From: CAVPTL01 sp963727235
GTDB taxonomy: Bacteria; Actinomycetota; Thermoleophilia; Gaiellales; JAICJC01
DNA: 64,000 nucleotides
Assembly (NCBI GenBank): GCA_963727235.1
Contig: CAVSFZ010000015.1
Location: forward strand, 62,001 to 126,000
Direction of reading: 5' to 3'
Shown here: in pieces, positions 38,899-48,141 of the stretch
Layout: every line of letters starts with the position of its first letter
Numbering within the stretch: the first letter of the stretch is position 1
Notes under the pieces: generated by a model
Seen by the model: the letters and a program-made list of their open reading frames with translations, nothing else
Database searches by the model: none
What the model was told of the DNA's origin: nothing
Translations under genes and position numbers: made by a program

Positions 38899-41328
38899 AT
38901 GACCGAACAGGCCGGCTCCGCCGACCCCGCACGCGCACGGCGCGGCGTTCTCGTAACCCCCGGGGTATTCCGGCACGGAATCCGCTTCTACTCGTCATCG
39001 CCGGGACAGCCGCGCTCACGCCGGGCATCGGACGTGCTGCTGCTGGTGCCGTCGGTGATCGGGCTGGCCGCTGTCGTGGTGGCCTTCCCGGTGGGCGACG
39101 CGTCAACCCCGTTGGCCACGTTTATCAGCAGCGCACCGTCGTTTCTCGACCCGGTGTGGGCGTTCTTCTTCGACCTGCTGAGCCTGTGGGCGGTGATCCT
39201 CGTGATCACCGCTCTGGCTCGCCGCAGACGGATCGTGCTCGGGCAGGCACTGGCGTCGCTGGCGCTGGCGGTCTTGCTGGCGTTCGTGGCGGCGCGGATC
39301 GCATCCGGGAGCTGGCCGGAGCTGAGCGCGGTGATCGGCGGTGAGTTCAGCGGCAAGAACCTGCCGGCGGTGCGGGTGGTGCAAAGCGCGGTGGTGGTGC
39401 TGGCGATCTCGCCGCACCTCACGCGGCCGCTGCAGCGGCTGACCCGCTGGGTGCTGTTGCTCGGCGCTCTGGCGGCGTTCTTCGCCGATAACGTCAATCC
39501 CGGCGGCAACGTGGGGGCGCTGCTGATCGCGGTCATCGCAGCCACCGTGATCCGGCTGGCATTCGGCACGTCGGCCGGCTACCCCGAGCTGGACGAGGTA
39601 TCCGACGGGCTCAAGCAGCTGGGTGTGCCCGCGAGCGATCTGGAGCGAGTCGATCGCGGCGACACCGGGGCGTTCGTGGCCCGCGGGCGAGATCCCGACG
39701 GCCTCCCGCTGGTGGTCAAGGTGTACGGCCGCGACGCCTACGACAACCAGCTGGTCGAGAAGCTTTGGCGCACCCTGTGGTACCGCGACTCCGGTCCCGG
39801 GCTGCGGGTGAGCCGATCCCAGGCGGTGGAGCACGAGGCCTTCGTGACGTTGCTGGCCGAGAACGCCGGGGTGCCCACCCGCCAGGTGGTGACTGCCGGC
39901 TCGTCGGGGTACGACGATGCGCTGCTGGTGCTGCGCGGCAATGGGCGTCCGATCGGCGATCTGTCGGCCGACGAGCTGGACGACCAGCTGCTGCGCGGCT
40001 GCTGGGACACGGTGACCATGCTCGGGCAGGCGAGCATCGCCCATGTCCGCATCGGCCCGCGCACCGTGGTCGTGCGCGACGGCGTGGTCGGGCTGATCGA
40101 CTTCGAGGCTGCCAGCGTGGCGCCCTCCGAGGAGCAGATCGCCACCGACCACGCCCGACTGCTTGTGACCACAGCCGCTCTGACGACTCCCGAGCGGGCG
40201 CTGCGGGCGGCGCACCAATCGCTTGGCGCCGACGGCATCACCGCCCTGCTGCCGTTTCTCCAGGCGGCCGCCATCGGTACGACCCTGCGCCGCCAGCTGA
40301 AGACCGCGGAGGTCGATCTCAACAAGCTGCGGCAGGATGCGACCGAGCTGGTGGGGGCCGAGCCGCCGCAGCTGGCCAAGCTGCGGCGGGTGACGTGGGG
40401 GTCGATGATCCAGCTGGCGCTGCTGCTGCTGGCAACCTCCACCATCATCGGGGCGGTCAGCGGAGTCGACATGGATCAGATGCGCGAGAGCGTGCAGGAC
40501 GCCTCGTGGGCATGGATCGCGCTGGGCTTCGTGATCGCCCAGACGCCGCGGCTGACCCAGTCGCTTTCGACCATGGGCTCAGTGGCCGCCGAGCTCCCGT
40601 TCGGGCCGGTGTACGCCATGCAGCTGGCGACCAGCTACATGAACCTGGCGCTGCCCTCGAACTTCGCCCGCATGGCCGTCAACATCCGGTTCTTCCAGCG
40701 GCTGGGCGTGCCTCCGGCTTCCGCGGTCACGTCCGGCGCGATCGACTCGTTCGCCGGCACCGTGCTCCAGGCAATTCTCTTGGTGGTGCTCCTGATCTTC
40801 TCCCAGTCCGACCTGTCGGTCGACATGAACGTGCCCACCGAGGGCGCCAAGAAGCTGCTCGTGATCCTGGTCGGGTTGGCGATCATCAACATCCTCGCGT
40901 TCACCCTGATCGGCCGGCTTCGGCGCCAGATCACCAGTCGCGTGCACAAATGGTGGCCGGAGGTGCGCACCACGCTGGCGTCGCTGCGGGGCTCGAACAA
41001 GCTGGCGTTGGTGATCGGCGGCAATCTCGCCACCGAGGTGCTGTTCGCGACCGCGCTGGGGCTGATCGCGCGCGGGATGGGGGCGGACATCTCGCTGGCC
41101 GATCTGCTGGTGATCAACCTCAGCGTCTCCCTGTTTGCCAGCTTCATCCCCGTGCCGGGCGGTATCGGCGTGACCGAGTTCGGGCTCACGGTGGGGCTCA
41201 CCGGCGCGGGCATGTCAGAGGAGGCGGCGCTGGCGACGGCGCTGATCTACCGCGTGTGCACCTTCTATCTGCCGCCGCTGTGGGGCTTTTTCGCCATGCG
41301 CTGGCTGACCCAGCACAACTATCTGTAG
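38899..41328 (+). CDS. Fusion: membrane domain, kinase-like domain, LPG-synthase TM domain
   Basis: An 809-residue protein in three parts. Residues about 45-215 are a membrane domain of about six helices. Residues about 235-440 look like a protein-kinase/aminoglycoside-phosphotransferase fold: GAFVARGRDPDGLPLVVKVYG (nucleotide-binding Lys), VEHEAFVTLLAENAGVPTRQV, IAHVRIGPRTVVVRDGVVGLIDFEAA (catalytic loop lacking the usual HxD Asp, then a D-F metal motif; all quoted in parts). Residues about 495-805 are a lysylphosphatidylglycerol-synthase-type (UPF0104) flippase domain ending with FIPVPGGIGVTEFGLTVGLT. It may move and/or phosphorylate a lipid. A related membrane gene lies just beyond, convergent. 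Confidence 0.82.
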   Translation: MTEQAGSADPARARRGVLVTPGVFRHGIRFYSSSPGQPRSRRASDVLLLVPSVIGLAAVVVAFPVGDASTPLATFISSAPSFLDPVWAFFFDLLSLWAVILVITALARRRRIVLGQALASLALAVLLAFVAARIASGSWPELSAVIGGEFSGKNLPAVRVVQSAVVVLAISPHLTRPLQRLTRWVLLLGALAAFFADNVNPGGNVGALLIAVIAATVIRLAFGTSAGYPELDEVSDGLKQLGVPASDLERVDRGDTGAFVARGRDPDGLPLVVKVYGRDAYDNQLVEKLWRTLWYRDSGPGLRVSRSQAVEHEAFVTLLAENAGVPTRQVVTAGSSGYDDALLVLRGNGRPIGDLSADELDDQLLRGCWDTVTMLGQASIAHVRIGPRTVVVRDGVVGLIDFEAASVAPSEEQIATDHARLLVTTAALTTPERALRAAHQSLGADGITALLPFLQAAAIGTTLRRQLKTAEVDLNKLRQDATELVGAEPPQLAKLRRVTWGSMIQLALLLLATSTIIGAVSGVDMDQMRESVQDASWAWIALGFVIAQTPRLTQSLSTMGSVAAELPFGPVYAMQLATSYMNLALPSNFARMAVNIRFFQRLGVPPASAVTSGAIDSFAGTVLQAILLVVLLIFSQSDLSVDMNVPTEGAKKLLVILVGLAIINILAFTLIGRLRRQITSRVHKWWPEVRTTLASLRGSNKLALVIGGNLATEVLFATALGLIARGMGADISLADLLVINLSVSLFASFIPVPGGIGVTEFGLTVGLTGAGMSEEAALATALIYRVCTFYLPPLWGFFAMRWLTQHNYL

Positions 41329-41330
41329 CG

Positions 41331-42347
41331 TCACTCGTCCTTGTGGCGGCGGCGGCGAAACCCGTGCCAGCGGGGCTTGTTGGCGTCGGGCGGGGGATCT
41401 GTCACCGGAACGGCGCCGGCATCGCCGGCAGCTGCGGGAACCTCCTCGCCCTCATTCTTCTTGTGGACGTGGATCAGCGCCCGGGTGTCTTTCCAGCCGA
41501 TCGTGCGGGCGAGCATGGTGAGGCCGAAGACCGCGTTCCAGGCGGTGGTGATCAGCGCCTGGCCGACCGTGTAGGTGGTGATCGCGCTGGCCGGTGCCAC
41601 CGGTGCCAGCACCACCTGCGCCAGCGCGGTCTGGGCGCCCACCGCCCCCGGCGCCACGGCCACTGTCGACGAGATCGAGGAGGCGGCCACGATCAGGAAC
41701 ACGTTGGTGACCGACACCGGGATGTCGTAGGCGTACATGAAGGTCGCGTTCACGCCCATCCGAGCGATGTAGGAGAGCGCCTCCACCCCGACCACCTGGG
41801 TCATGAACTTCTTGCGGTCGGCGACGATCGCGCCGCCCTCCTTGGCGTTCTCCCAGGTCCTCTGGAACCGGTGCCAGAGGATCTTGCCGACGATGAAGAT
41901 CAGCAAGCCGCCGGCCACGATGATGATGATCGTGAGCCCCCAGTGCTCCGAGAACCATCCGAACTTGACGTCGAACGATCCGGCCACCCCCAGGAACAGC
42001 CACAGGTACACGATGAATCCCATGATCCCGAAGAAGATGTTCTCGACCACGGTGGCGCCCAGCACTCCGGCCACGGTCGAGCCCTTGATCGACGTCCGGA
42101 ACAGTCCCAGCATCGCCACCGTGCCGGCCGACGCCGGAAGGATCGCGTTCAGGCCGTTGCCGCCCGCGTAGTAGCCCATGATCGGCCGGTAGGTGACGTT
42201 GCTGTCAGGGTAGGCGGCGCGCAGAATATTCCGCCACGCGAGCGCCACCAGAAGCGTCTGGGCAGTCTGAAAGGCGAGTCCCAGAATCAGGATCGGAAGG
42301 GAGATTGCGGTGAGCGTGTCCCACAGCTGCTGGAGCCAGTCGATCAT
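41331..42347 (-). CDS. LPG-synthase TM domain (UPF0104-like) membrane protein
   Basis: A 338-residue membrane protein with about eight helices and the UPF0104-like pattern YYAGGNGLNAILPASAGTVAMLGLFR and AVAPGAVGAQTALAQVVLAP (quoted in parts). A charged, Pro-rich cytoplasmic tail ends in RRRRHKDE. It lacks the catalytic domain of MprF, so it is a flippase-like or regulatory protein of unknown lipid specificity. It converges with the related 809-residue gene (two-base gap). Palindrome copy 6 sits 40 bases upstream of its start. Confidence 0.8.
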   Translation of the reverse strand: MIDWLQQLWDTLTAISLPILILGLAFQTAQTLLVALAWRNILRAAYPDSNVTYRPIMGYYAGGNGLNAILPASAGTVAMLGLFRTSIKGSTVAGVLGATVVENIFFGIMGFIVYLWLFLGVAGSFDVKFGWFSEHWGLTIIIIVAGGLLIFIVGKILWHRFQRTWENAKEGGAIVADRKKFMTQVVGVEALSYIARMGVNATFMYAYDIPVSVTNVFLIVAASSISSTVAVAPGAVGAQTALAQVVLAPVAPASAITTYTVGQALITTAWNAVFGLTMLARTIGWKDTRALIHVHKKNEGEEVPAAAGDAGAVPVTDPPPDANKPRWHGFRRRRHKDE

Positions 42348-42386
42348 GCCCGCAGATCATATTCACCGCCCAGGCCGCCCCCCTCG

Positions 42387-42417
42387 TGAATAAAAGGTGC
42401 CTGGCACCTTTTATTCA
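42387..42417. repeat. Stop-codon palindrome, copy 6
   Basis: A 31-nt palindrome, TGAATAAAA-GGTGCC-T-GGCACC and mirror. It contains the TAA stop (42411-42413, minus strand) of the large ABC permease. Here it lies between two genes of the same direction, not a convergent pair. Confidence 0.92.
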
Positions 42418-45224
42418 TACTGGAGGGCGTCGAGCACGCTCAGCTTGGCGGCGCGGCGGGCGGGCAGGATCGCGGCCAGCACGCCGAACACCATGGCGAG
42501 GATGAAGAAGATGATCAGCTGGGTGTAGGGGACGACGAACACCAGGCCCTGGTCGGCAAGGCCCTGGGCAACGATCCACCCGAACAGCAGCCCCACCACA
42601 ATCCCGAACACTCCGCCGATGATCGCCGTGATCGTTGATTCGTAGCGGATCACACGGCGCAGCTGGCGGCGGGTCATACCGACCGCCCGCAGGGTGCCGA
42701 TCTCGCGGGTGCGCTCGAACACCGACAGCGCAAGCGTGTTGACGATGCCGATCAGCGAGATGATCAGGCACATCGCAAGCAGGATGTAGAGGAAGTTCAA
42801 AAGACCATTCACGAAGCTCTCAGCGTCGGCCTTGTATTCGGCGTTGGTCTGCACCTTGGCGCCCGGGAAGGACTTGAGCGCCTGGGTGATCGCCTGCTTT
42901 GCCTGGGCGCCCTGGGGGCCCGGGTCGAACTCCACCAGCACGATCCCCGGATCCTTGTTGCCGGGAGCGAACCGGTCGAACGTGGTCGACGGGATGATCA
43001 GCCCGGTCATCAGGTTGGGATCCTTGTACTCGCCTGCGACCTGCAGGTGCAGCTTGTTGCCGTCGATTCCGGTCAGCGTGAACGAGTCGCCGGTGGACAG
43101 GTCGTGGGACTTGGCGAACTGCTCTTCGATCAGCGCTTGATCCGACCCCAGGTTGGTGAGCTGGCTGTTTGAGCCGCCGTTCAGCCAGTCGAACTTGTAC
43201 ACCTGCGAGAAGGACGCCGGATCGACGCCGTTGACGACGTCGGTTCCGCCATTGTTGATCTTTGCCTCGGTGAACTGAAGGCCCGAGGCGGTCTTCACGC
43301 CCGGCACCTGATTGGCGGCTTTCACGGCGGCGGCCGGGACTGATCCGAAGTTCTGGCCCTGGATGATCAGGTCGCTGGTGATCGAGCGATCGATCGCACC
43401 CAGGAACGAATCCTTGAAGCCGTTCACGAAGGTCGCAACGAACACGATCAGCGCAACCCCGATCATGAGTGCCGCGGCGGTCACCGCCGTGCGGCCGGGA
43501 TTTCGGGCGGTGTTCTCACGGGCCAGGCGTCCCGCCGTTGGCGACGCGGGATCCCACGGCCATTCCCGTGGCCGGCGGATCCACAGGAACACGGTCAGCG
43601 CACCGCCGACGGCCAGCACGATCAGCGCTCCCACCGCGCCGGGGGTGCTCGCGCTGGAGCTGATCAGGATGATCGCGACCAGCAGGATGGTGATGCCCCC
43701 GATCCACACGAACCCCAGGGTGAGGACGTACCCGAGCCAGCGGACGAAGCGGCCCAGCAGGGGCACCTTGTCGCGGAACCGGCCCAGCTGCCGCCAGACC
43801 CAGAGCAGTGCCACCAGCACGACTCCGAGCACCGCCGCCATCGGGGTGATCAGGATCCGCGAGAGCATCGCGACTCCCAAGAACGCGATCATGGCTCCCG
43901 CAGCCATCGTCAAAAGCACGCGGCTACCGCCCCCACCGGCTCTGATCGCATAGGCGATCAGCCCAACTCCCAGCACGGCCGCGGTCAGCCCGATGTAGGG
44001 CACGTACGGCGCCAGCCGACCCGGCGGCAGCACGAAACCTTCGCGCAGAGCGGCGATCGGCGGAACCCTGGTGGCGCGGATCGCAGGCGCGACCGACGCG
44101 ATCAGCGCGGCGCCCACACCGACAGCCAGCGGCAGCAGCACCGCTGTGACCAGCGGGATCGAGATCGCGGCGGTGGGCAGATCGACACCGACCGCCTTGA
44201 ACAGCGCGTTGAGGCCGATGGCAAGCAGGATCCCCAGTCCGATTCCGAGTATCGAAGCCACCAGTCCCATCAGGCCGGCCTCGGCCAGCACCGACCGCAG
44301 CACCTGCCGGCGGCTCGCCCCCAGGGTGCGCAGCATGGCGAACTCGCGGATGCGCTGGGCGACGGTGATCGAGTAGGTGTTGAAGATGATGAAGAGGCCC
44401 ACGAACACGGCCGCCCCGGCAAATGCCAGCAACGCGTAGGTGATGAAGTTGGTGGAGCTCTCGACGTTTTGGGTCTGCTCGTCGGCGTTCTGCTCCCCGG
44501 TCTGCACCTTGACGTCGCTCGGCACCGCCGCCACCACGCGCTGCTTCAGCTCGGTCGGGGTCACGCCCGGCTCGGCCTGGAGGTAGACCACCGACGTCCT
44601 GCCGACCCTGTCGAACCAGCGCTGAGCGTCCTTGAAGGTCGGCACCACCAGCGTCGCACCGCCGATCGACGACACTCCCGCCAGCTTGAAGATGCCGGAC
44701 AACCGGGCGGGCACCACGCCCTTGTCGGTGGCGATCTCGAGCTGTTGGCCGACCTTCAGATGCTCGTCGTCGGCCAGCTTCTTGTTGACCGCGACCGAGC
44801 CGTTGGTGGGCGGCCCGCCGCTGATGAACTGGGAGTTCGAGAACGGTTCGGTCACGTACGAGAAGACCAGGTTCGGGGCGCCGCCGCTGCCGGTCACGTA
44901 CTTCCCGTTCACCACGATCGAACCGGTGGCCTGGATCTGCCCCTCGGCCTTCTTCACGCCGTCCACGCCGGCCGCGGTCGCGATCACCGACTCGGGCAGC
45001 GGCCCGGGCACCGCACCGTTGTCCGAGGTGAAGGCGGTCTTCTTGGACAGCACCACGTCGATGCCCTGGTTGCCCTCGTGGAAGATGCTCGAGAAGGCGT
45101 TATTGATCTGATCCCGGAGAATGAATGTCCCGGTGATCATGGACGTGCCCAGGATGATCGAGAGCGCCGTCAGGACGGTGCGCAGCTTGCGGCCCCACAA
45201 CCCGCGGAGGGCGACCTGCATCAC
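42411..45224 (-). CDS. MacB/FtsX-type ABC transporter permease, duplicated
   Basis: A 937-residue permease: N-terminal helix, large extracytoplasmic MacB-like domain, three-helix FtsX unit (about residues 250-400), several extra helices (about 410-560), then a second periplasmic domain and FtsX unit to the C-terminus, ending VFGVLAAILPARRAAKLSVLDALQYE (quoted in part). Such permeases with a LolD-like ATPase drive mechanical work or export at the envelope rather than classical uptake. The start is GTG at 45224 or the adjacent ATG at 45221, overlapping the ATPase stop. The TAA stop is inside palindrome copy 6. Confidence 0.92.
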   Translation of the reverse strand: MMQVALRGLWGRKLRTVLTALSIILGTSMITGTFILRDQINNAFSSIFHEGNQGIDVVLSKKTAFTSDNGAVPGPLPESVIATAAGVDGVKKAEGQIQATGSIVVNGKYVTGSGGAPNLVFSYVTEPFSNSQFISGGPPTNGSVAVNKKLADDEHLKVGQQLEIATDKGVVPARLSGIFKLAGVSSIGGATLVVPTFKDAQRWFDRVGRTSVVYLQAEPGVTPTELKQRVVAAVPSDVKVQTGEQNADEQTQNVESSTNFITYALLAFAGAAVFVGLFIIFNTYSITVAQRIREFAMLRTLGASRRQVLRSVLAEAGLMGLVASILGIGLGILLAIGLNALFKAVGVDLPTAAISIPLVTAVLLPLAVGVGAALIASVAPAIRATRVPPIAALREGFVLPPGRLAPYVPYIGLTAAVLGVGLIAYAIRAGGGGSRVLLTMAAGAMIAFLGVAMLSRILITPMAAVLGVVLVALLWVWRQLGRFRDKVPLLGRFVRWLGYVLTLGFVWIGGITILLVAIILISSSASTPGAVGALIVLAVGGALTVFLWIRRPREWPWDPASPTAGRLARENTARNPGRTAVTAAALMIGVALIVFVATFVNGFKDSFLGAIDRSITSDLIIQGQNFGSVPAAAVKAANQVPGVKTASGLQFTEAKINNGGTDVVNGVDPASFSQVYKFDWLNGGSNSQLTNLGSDQALIEEQFAKSHDLSTGDSFTLTGIDGNKLHLQVAGEYKDPNLMTGLIIPSTTFDRFAPGNKDPGIVLVEFDPGPQGAQAKQAITQALKSFPGAKVQTNAEYKADAESFVNGLLNFLYILLAMCLIISLIGIVNTLALSVFERTREIGTLRAVGMTRRQLRRVIRYESTITAIIGGVFGIVVGLLFGWIVAQGLADQGLVFVVPYTQLIIFFILAMVFGVLAAILPARRAAKLSVLDALQYE

Positions 45225-45982
45225 AGTGCGCTGACCTCCGCGATCGCGGCCAAGACGGCGGCCGGCTCTGCCCGGCCCTGATCTCGCACGATCTTCCCGT
45301 CGGCCAGGAATAGCAGCCGATCGGCCATCGAGGCGGCCGTCGCATCATGAGTGACCATCACGGTGGTCTGTCCGTAGGTGGTCACCATCTCGCGCAGCAG
45401 CGTCAGGATCTCGGCACTGGTGTGCGAGTCGAGGTTGCCGGTCGGCTCGTCGGCGAACATCACCGTCGGCCGCGACGCCAGCGCGCGGGCGATCGCGACG
45501 CGCTGCTGCTGCCCGCCGGAGAGCTCGGCGGGGCGGTGCTTGCGACGGTCGCCCAGTCCCACCTTGTCGATGATCTCGTTTGCCCACGTGCCGTCGACCT
45601 TCTCGCCCGCCAGCCTCAGCGGCAGGAAGATGTTCTCCTCGGCGGTCAGCATCGGCAGCAGGTTGAAGAACTGGAAGATGAAGCCGATGTGGTCGCGCCG
45701 CAGCTGCGTCAGGCCTTTGTCGCTGAGATGACCGATCTCCTGGCCGGCGATCACGACGGTGCCGCTGGTGGGCAGATCGAGTCCCGCCAGGATGTGCATC
45801 AGGGTGGACTTGCCCGACCCCGACGGCCCCATCACCGCGGCAAACTGTCCCTGGGGGATCTCGAGGCTGACTCCTCTGAGAGCCTCGACGGCGGCGTCGC
45901 CCTTGCCGTACGTGCGATACACGTCGGTGGCGGTGACAACGTCCCCGTTGGTGGTGTGCTGCGGCTGTGCTTCGGCGTTCAT
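45221..45982 (-). CDS. LolD/MacB-type ABC ATP-binding protein
   Basis: A 253-residue ATPase: Walker A MGPSGSGKSTLMHIL, Q-loop FIFQFFNLLPMLTA, signature ELSGGQQQRVAIARAL, Walker B VMFADEPTGNLD and H-loop VMVTHDATAAS. The sequence is characteristic of the partners of FtsX/MacB permeases. It is coupled to the permease and to a chorismate mutase gene upstream (ATGA). Confidence 0.95.
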   Translation of the reverse strand: MNAEAQPQHTTNGDVVTATDVYRTYGKGDAAVEALRGVSLEIPQGQFAAVMGPSGSGKSTLMHILAGLDLPTSGTVVIAGQEIGHLSDKGLTQLRRDHIGFIFQFFNLLPMLTAEENIFLPLRLAGEKVDGTWANEIIDKVGLGDRRKHRPAELSGGQQQRVAIARALASRPTVMFADEPTGNLDSHTSAEILTLLREMVTTYGQTTVMVTHDATAASMADRLLFLADGKIVRDQGRAEPAAVLAAIAEVSAL

Positions 45983-46281
45983 GCGGAACCCCTGGAGTTG
46001 TCGTTGACGCGGCGGGCCTCGGCGGTGCAGAGTGCGATCACGGTCGCGTACAGCTGCTCGAGGCCGTCGTGGGACAGCGGCCCTTCGCTGGTCGCCTCGA
46101 GATGTTCGAGCAGCCGCCGCTCCCGGTCGGGGTCGACGGTGGAGTAGCCGTGCTCGCGCTTGTGCGCGTGAAGGCCGGCGACCAGTTCGATGCGGCTGTT
46201 GACGAGCGCCACCAGCTGCTCGTCGGCGGCGGTGATTTTCGCCCGGAAATCGCTGACTGCTGGGTCATCGCCCTGGTCCAT
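45979..46281 (-). CDS. Chorismate mutase, AroQ type
   Basis: A 100-residue all-helical chorismate mutase converting chorismate to prephenate for Phe/Tyr synthesis: FRAKITAADEQLVALVNSRIELV (quoted in part), LHAHKREHG, DPDRERRLLEHLE and a C-terminal YATVIALCTAEARR. Arg and Lys positions of the AroQ active site are kept. The ATG at 46281 gives the usual length; an upstream ATG adds seven residues. Its overlap with an ABC ATPase is metabolically unexpected. Confidence 0.85.
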   Translation of the reverse strand: MDQGDDPAVSDFRAKITAADEQLVALVNSRIELVAGLHAHKREHGYSTVDPDRERRLLEHLEATSEGPLSHDGLEQLYATVIALCTAEARRVNDNSRGSA

Positions 46282-46309
46282 TGCCCAGCAGTCTAAAGCC
46301 ACAAACCGG

Positions 46310-46975
46310 TCAGGTGGTCAGCAACGCAACCAAGAGCGCGGTGGTGTTGGTGATCATGTGCACGGCCAGTCCGGGCCACAACGAGTCGGTGCGGCGGCGG
46401 AGTTCACCGATTACGAGACCGGCCAGGAACACGGGCAGAAGCAGCGCCGGCAGTGAGTGCGCGATTGCCCAGAACGCGGCCGTGCCGGGCAGGGCGAAGC
46501 GGCCCATGATCTCCCAGGCGAGCCCGCGGAACATCAGCTCCTCGGCCACCGGCGCGATCACCGCCAGGGCCGCGAAGGCCACTCCCAGCGCGATCCACTG
46601 GTGGGTGCTGTCGGGGGTGTGGTCGGGGGCGATGCCCTGCTTCTTGCTGGCGTGGGTGATCGGGTCGACCAGCTTGTCCAGCACGATCAACGCCACCAGT
46701 GCCAGCGTACCCAGGCCGACCGCCCGCCACAGCGGTGTTCGCCGCAGCGCCAGCGTGTCGGCGATCGGCGCCTTCGAGACCCACACCGCGAACACCACGT
46801 ACGCGGCCAGCACCACGTCCACCACGGCGGTCACCACGATCGCCGGCAGGTTGTAGACGAGGTTCTTGTCGGGTGTGGTGGTGGTCAGGACCGCGGCCAG
46901 GAAGCTGAATCCGAACAGCAGCCCAGGGCCGAGCAGCCACCACGCCGAGACGCGTGAGCGGTGGGCTGGGATCAC
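46310..46975 (-). CDS. CPBP family intramembrane protease
   Basis: A 221-residue membrane protein with about seven helices and the CAAX-protease/bacteriocin-processing (CPBP, Abi) motifs: EELMFRGLAWEIMGRF (catalytic Glu-Glu and Arg), FWAIAHSLPAL (His) and MITNTTALLVALL. The function may be in peptide maturation, immunity or protein quality control. It starts at GTG 46975 overlapping the stop of the Cys/Met enzyme as GTGA. Confidence 0.85.
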   Translation of the reverse strand: MIPAHRSRVSAWWLLGPGLLFGFSFLAAVLTTTTPDKNLVYNLPAIVVTAVVDVVLAAYVVFAVWVSKAPIADTLALRRTPLWRAVGLGTLALVALIVLDKLVDPITHASKKQGIAPDHTPDSTHQWIALGVAFAALAVIAPVAEELMFRGLAWEIMGRFALPGTAAFWAIAHSLPALLLPVFLAGLVIGELRRRTDSLWPGLAVHMITNTTALLVALLTT

Positions 46976-48141
46976 GCCCGCAGCGCCGCGTCCAGATCGG
47001 CCACCAGATCGTCGGGGTGCTCGATCCCGACCGACAGCCGCAGCGTGCCGGGAGTGAGTCCCGCGGCGGCCAGCTCGGCCTCGTCGAGCTGGAGGTGGCT
47101 GGTGGTGGCGGGGTGGGAGATGGTGGTCTCGACGCCGCCCAGGCTGGTCGCCCGCAGGCACAGCCGGCAGGCGTCCATCATCGCGCCGGCCTCGCGCTCG
47201 CCGCCGTCGACGTCGAACGCCACCAGTGCTCCGTGCGAGGTCAGCACCCGCAGGGAGACCTCGTGGGCGCGGTCTTGTTCCAGGCCGGGGTAGCGCACCC
47301 GGGTGACGTTGGGATGCCGGTCGAGCATGCGCGCGATCGTGAGCGCGTTGGCCGAGGCCCGCTCCAGCCGCAGGTCGAGCGTGCGCATCCCCCGTCGCAC
47401 CAGGTAGGCGGTGTCGGGCGAGATGGTGGCGCCGGTATCCAGTGCCCGCGCGGCGATCTGGGCCATCAGCTCGGCATTTCCGGCCACGATTCCCGCCAGC
47501 GCGTCGGAGTGGCCGTTCAGATACTTGGTGGCCGAGTGGGCGACCAGGTCGGCGCCGTGCTCGAGCGGCCGGCAGCCCAGCGGCGTCGCCACCGTGTTGT
47601 CCACCAGCATCGCCGCCCCAGCCTGCTGGGTTAGTGCGGCAAGCGCCGGCAGGTCGGCCACGTCGATCTGGGGATTGGCGATCGTCTCGACATACAGCAG
47701 GCCGGCGCCGTCCAGCGCGCGGGCGATGGCATCCAGGTCGGTGATGTCGCAGAAGGTCGAATTGCCGCGGCGGCGCAGCAGCGCGTAGGTCTGGCCGTAC
47801 AGCTGCCGGGGTGCAACCACCCGGGTGCCGGCGGGAGCCAGCAGGTCGAGTGCGGCCACGATCGCCGCCATCCCCGAGGCAAAGCAGTGGGCGGCCTCGG
47901 CGCCCTCCAGCTCGGCCACCGCTGCGGCCAGCTCGTCGCTGTTGGGGTTGCGGATGCGGCTGTACAGATAGCCGCGGCTCGAATCGGCCATCACGTCGGT
48001 GAAGTCGGCCGCCGACGCGAACTCGGTCATCGCCTCCCGGTGCACGGGGGTGACCACGGGCACGCTGGCGATGGCGTCGCCGGGCGTCTGCTCGTGGCGG
48101 CCGGCGTGGACGGCGGAGGTGGCTGGCTTGTGGCGGGTCAG
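46972..48141 (-). CDS. Cys/Met metabolism PLP-dependent enzyme (CGS/CGL family)
   Basis: A 389-residue cystathionine synthase/lyase-type enzyme: YLYSRIRNPNSDELAAAVAELEG, AHCFASGMAAI, LLYVETIANPQIDVADLPAL, LVDNTVATPLGCRPLEHGADLV, PLP lysine in SATKYLNGHSDALAG and C-terminal RLSVGIEHPDDLVADLDAAL (quoted in parts). The typical N-terminus (RHKPATSAVHAGRHEQTPG) continues upstream of the first GTG (48063), but no ATG, GTG or TTG is found. A CTG at 48141, overlapping the upstream TGA as CTGA, is the likely start. It could make or cleave cystathionine or methionine/homocysteine compounds; its place between CPBP and HAD genes does not resolve this. Confidence 0.85.
   Translation of the reverse strand: MTRHKPATSAVHAGRHEQTPGDAIASVPVVTPVHREAMTEFASAADFTDVMADSSRGYLYSRIRNPNSDELAAAVAELEGAEAAHCFASGMAAIVAALDLLAPAGTRVVAPRQLYGQTYALLRRRGNSTFCDITDLDAIARALDGAGLLYVETIANPQIDVADLPALAALTQQAGAAMLVDNTVATPLGCRPLEHGADLVAHSATKYLNGHSDALAGIVAGNAELMAQIAARALDTGATISPDTAYLVRRGMRTLDLRLERASANALTIARMLDRHPNVTRVRYPGLEQDRAHEVSLRVLTSHGALVAFDVDGGEREAGAMMDACRLCLRATSLGGVETTISHPATTSHLQLDEAELAAAGLTPGTLRLSVGIEHPDDLVADLDAALRA

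Noticed and set aside
42387..42417. Reading the GTGAATAA palindromes as classic Rho-independent terminators.
   Set aside because: The hairpins are strong but none is followed by a T-run, and two copies lie between co-directional genes, so simple intrinsic termination is not established.
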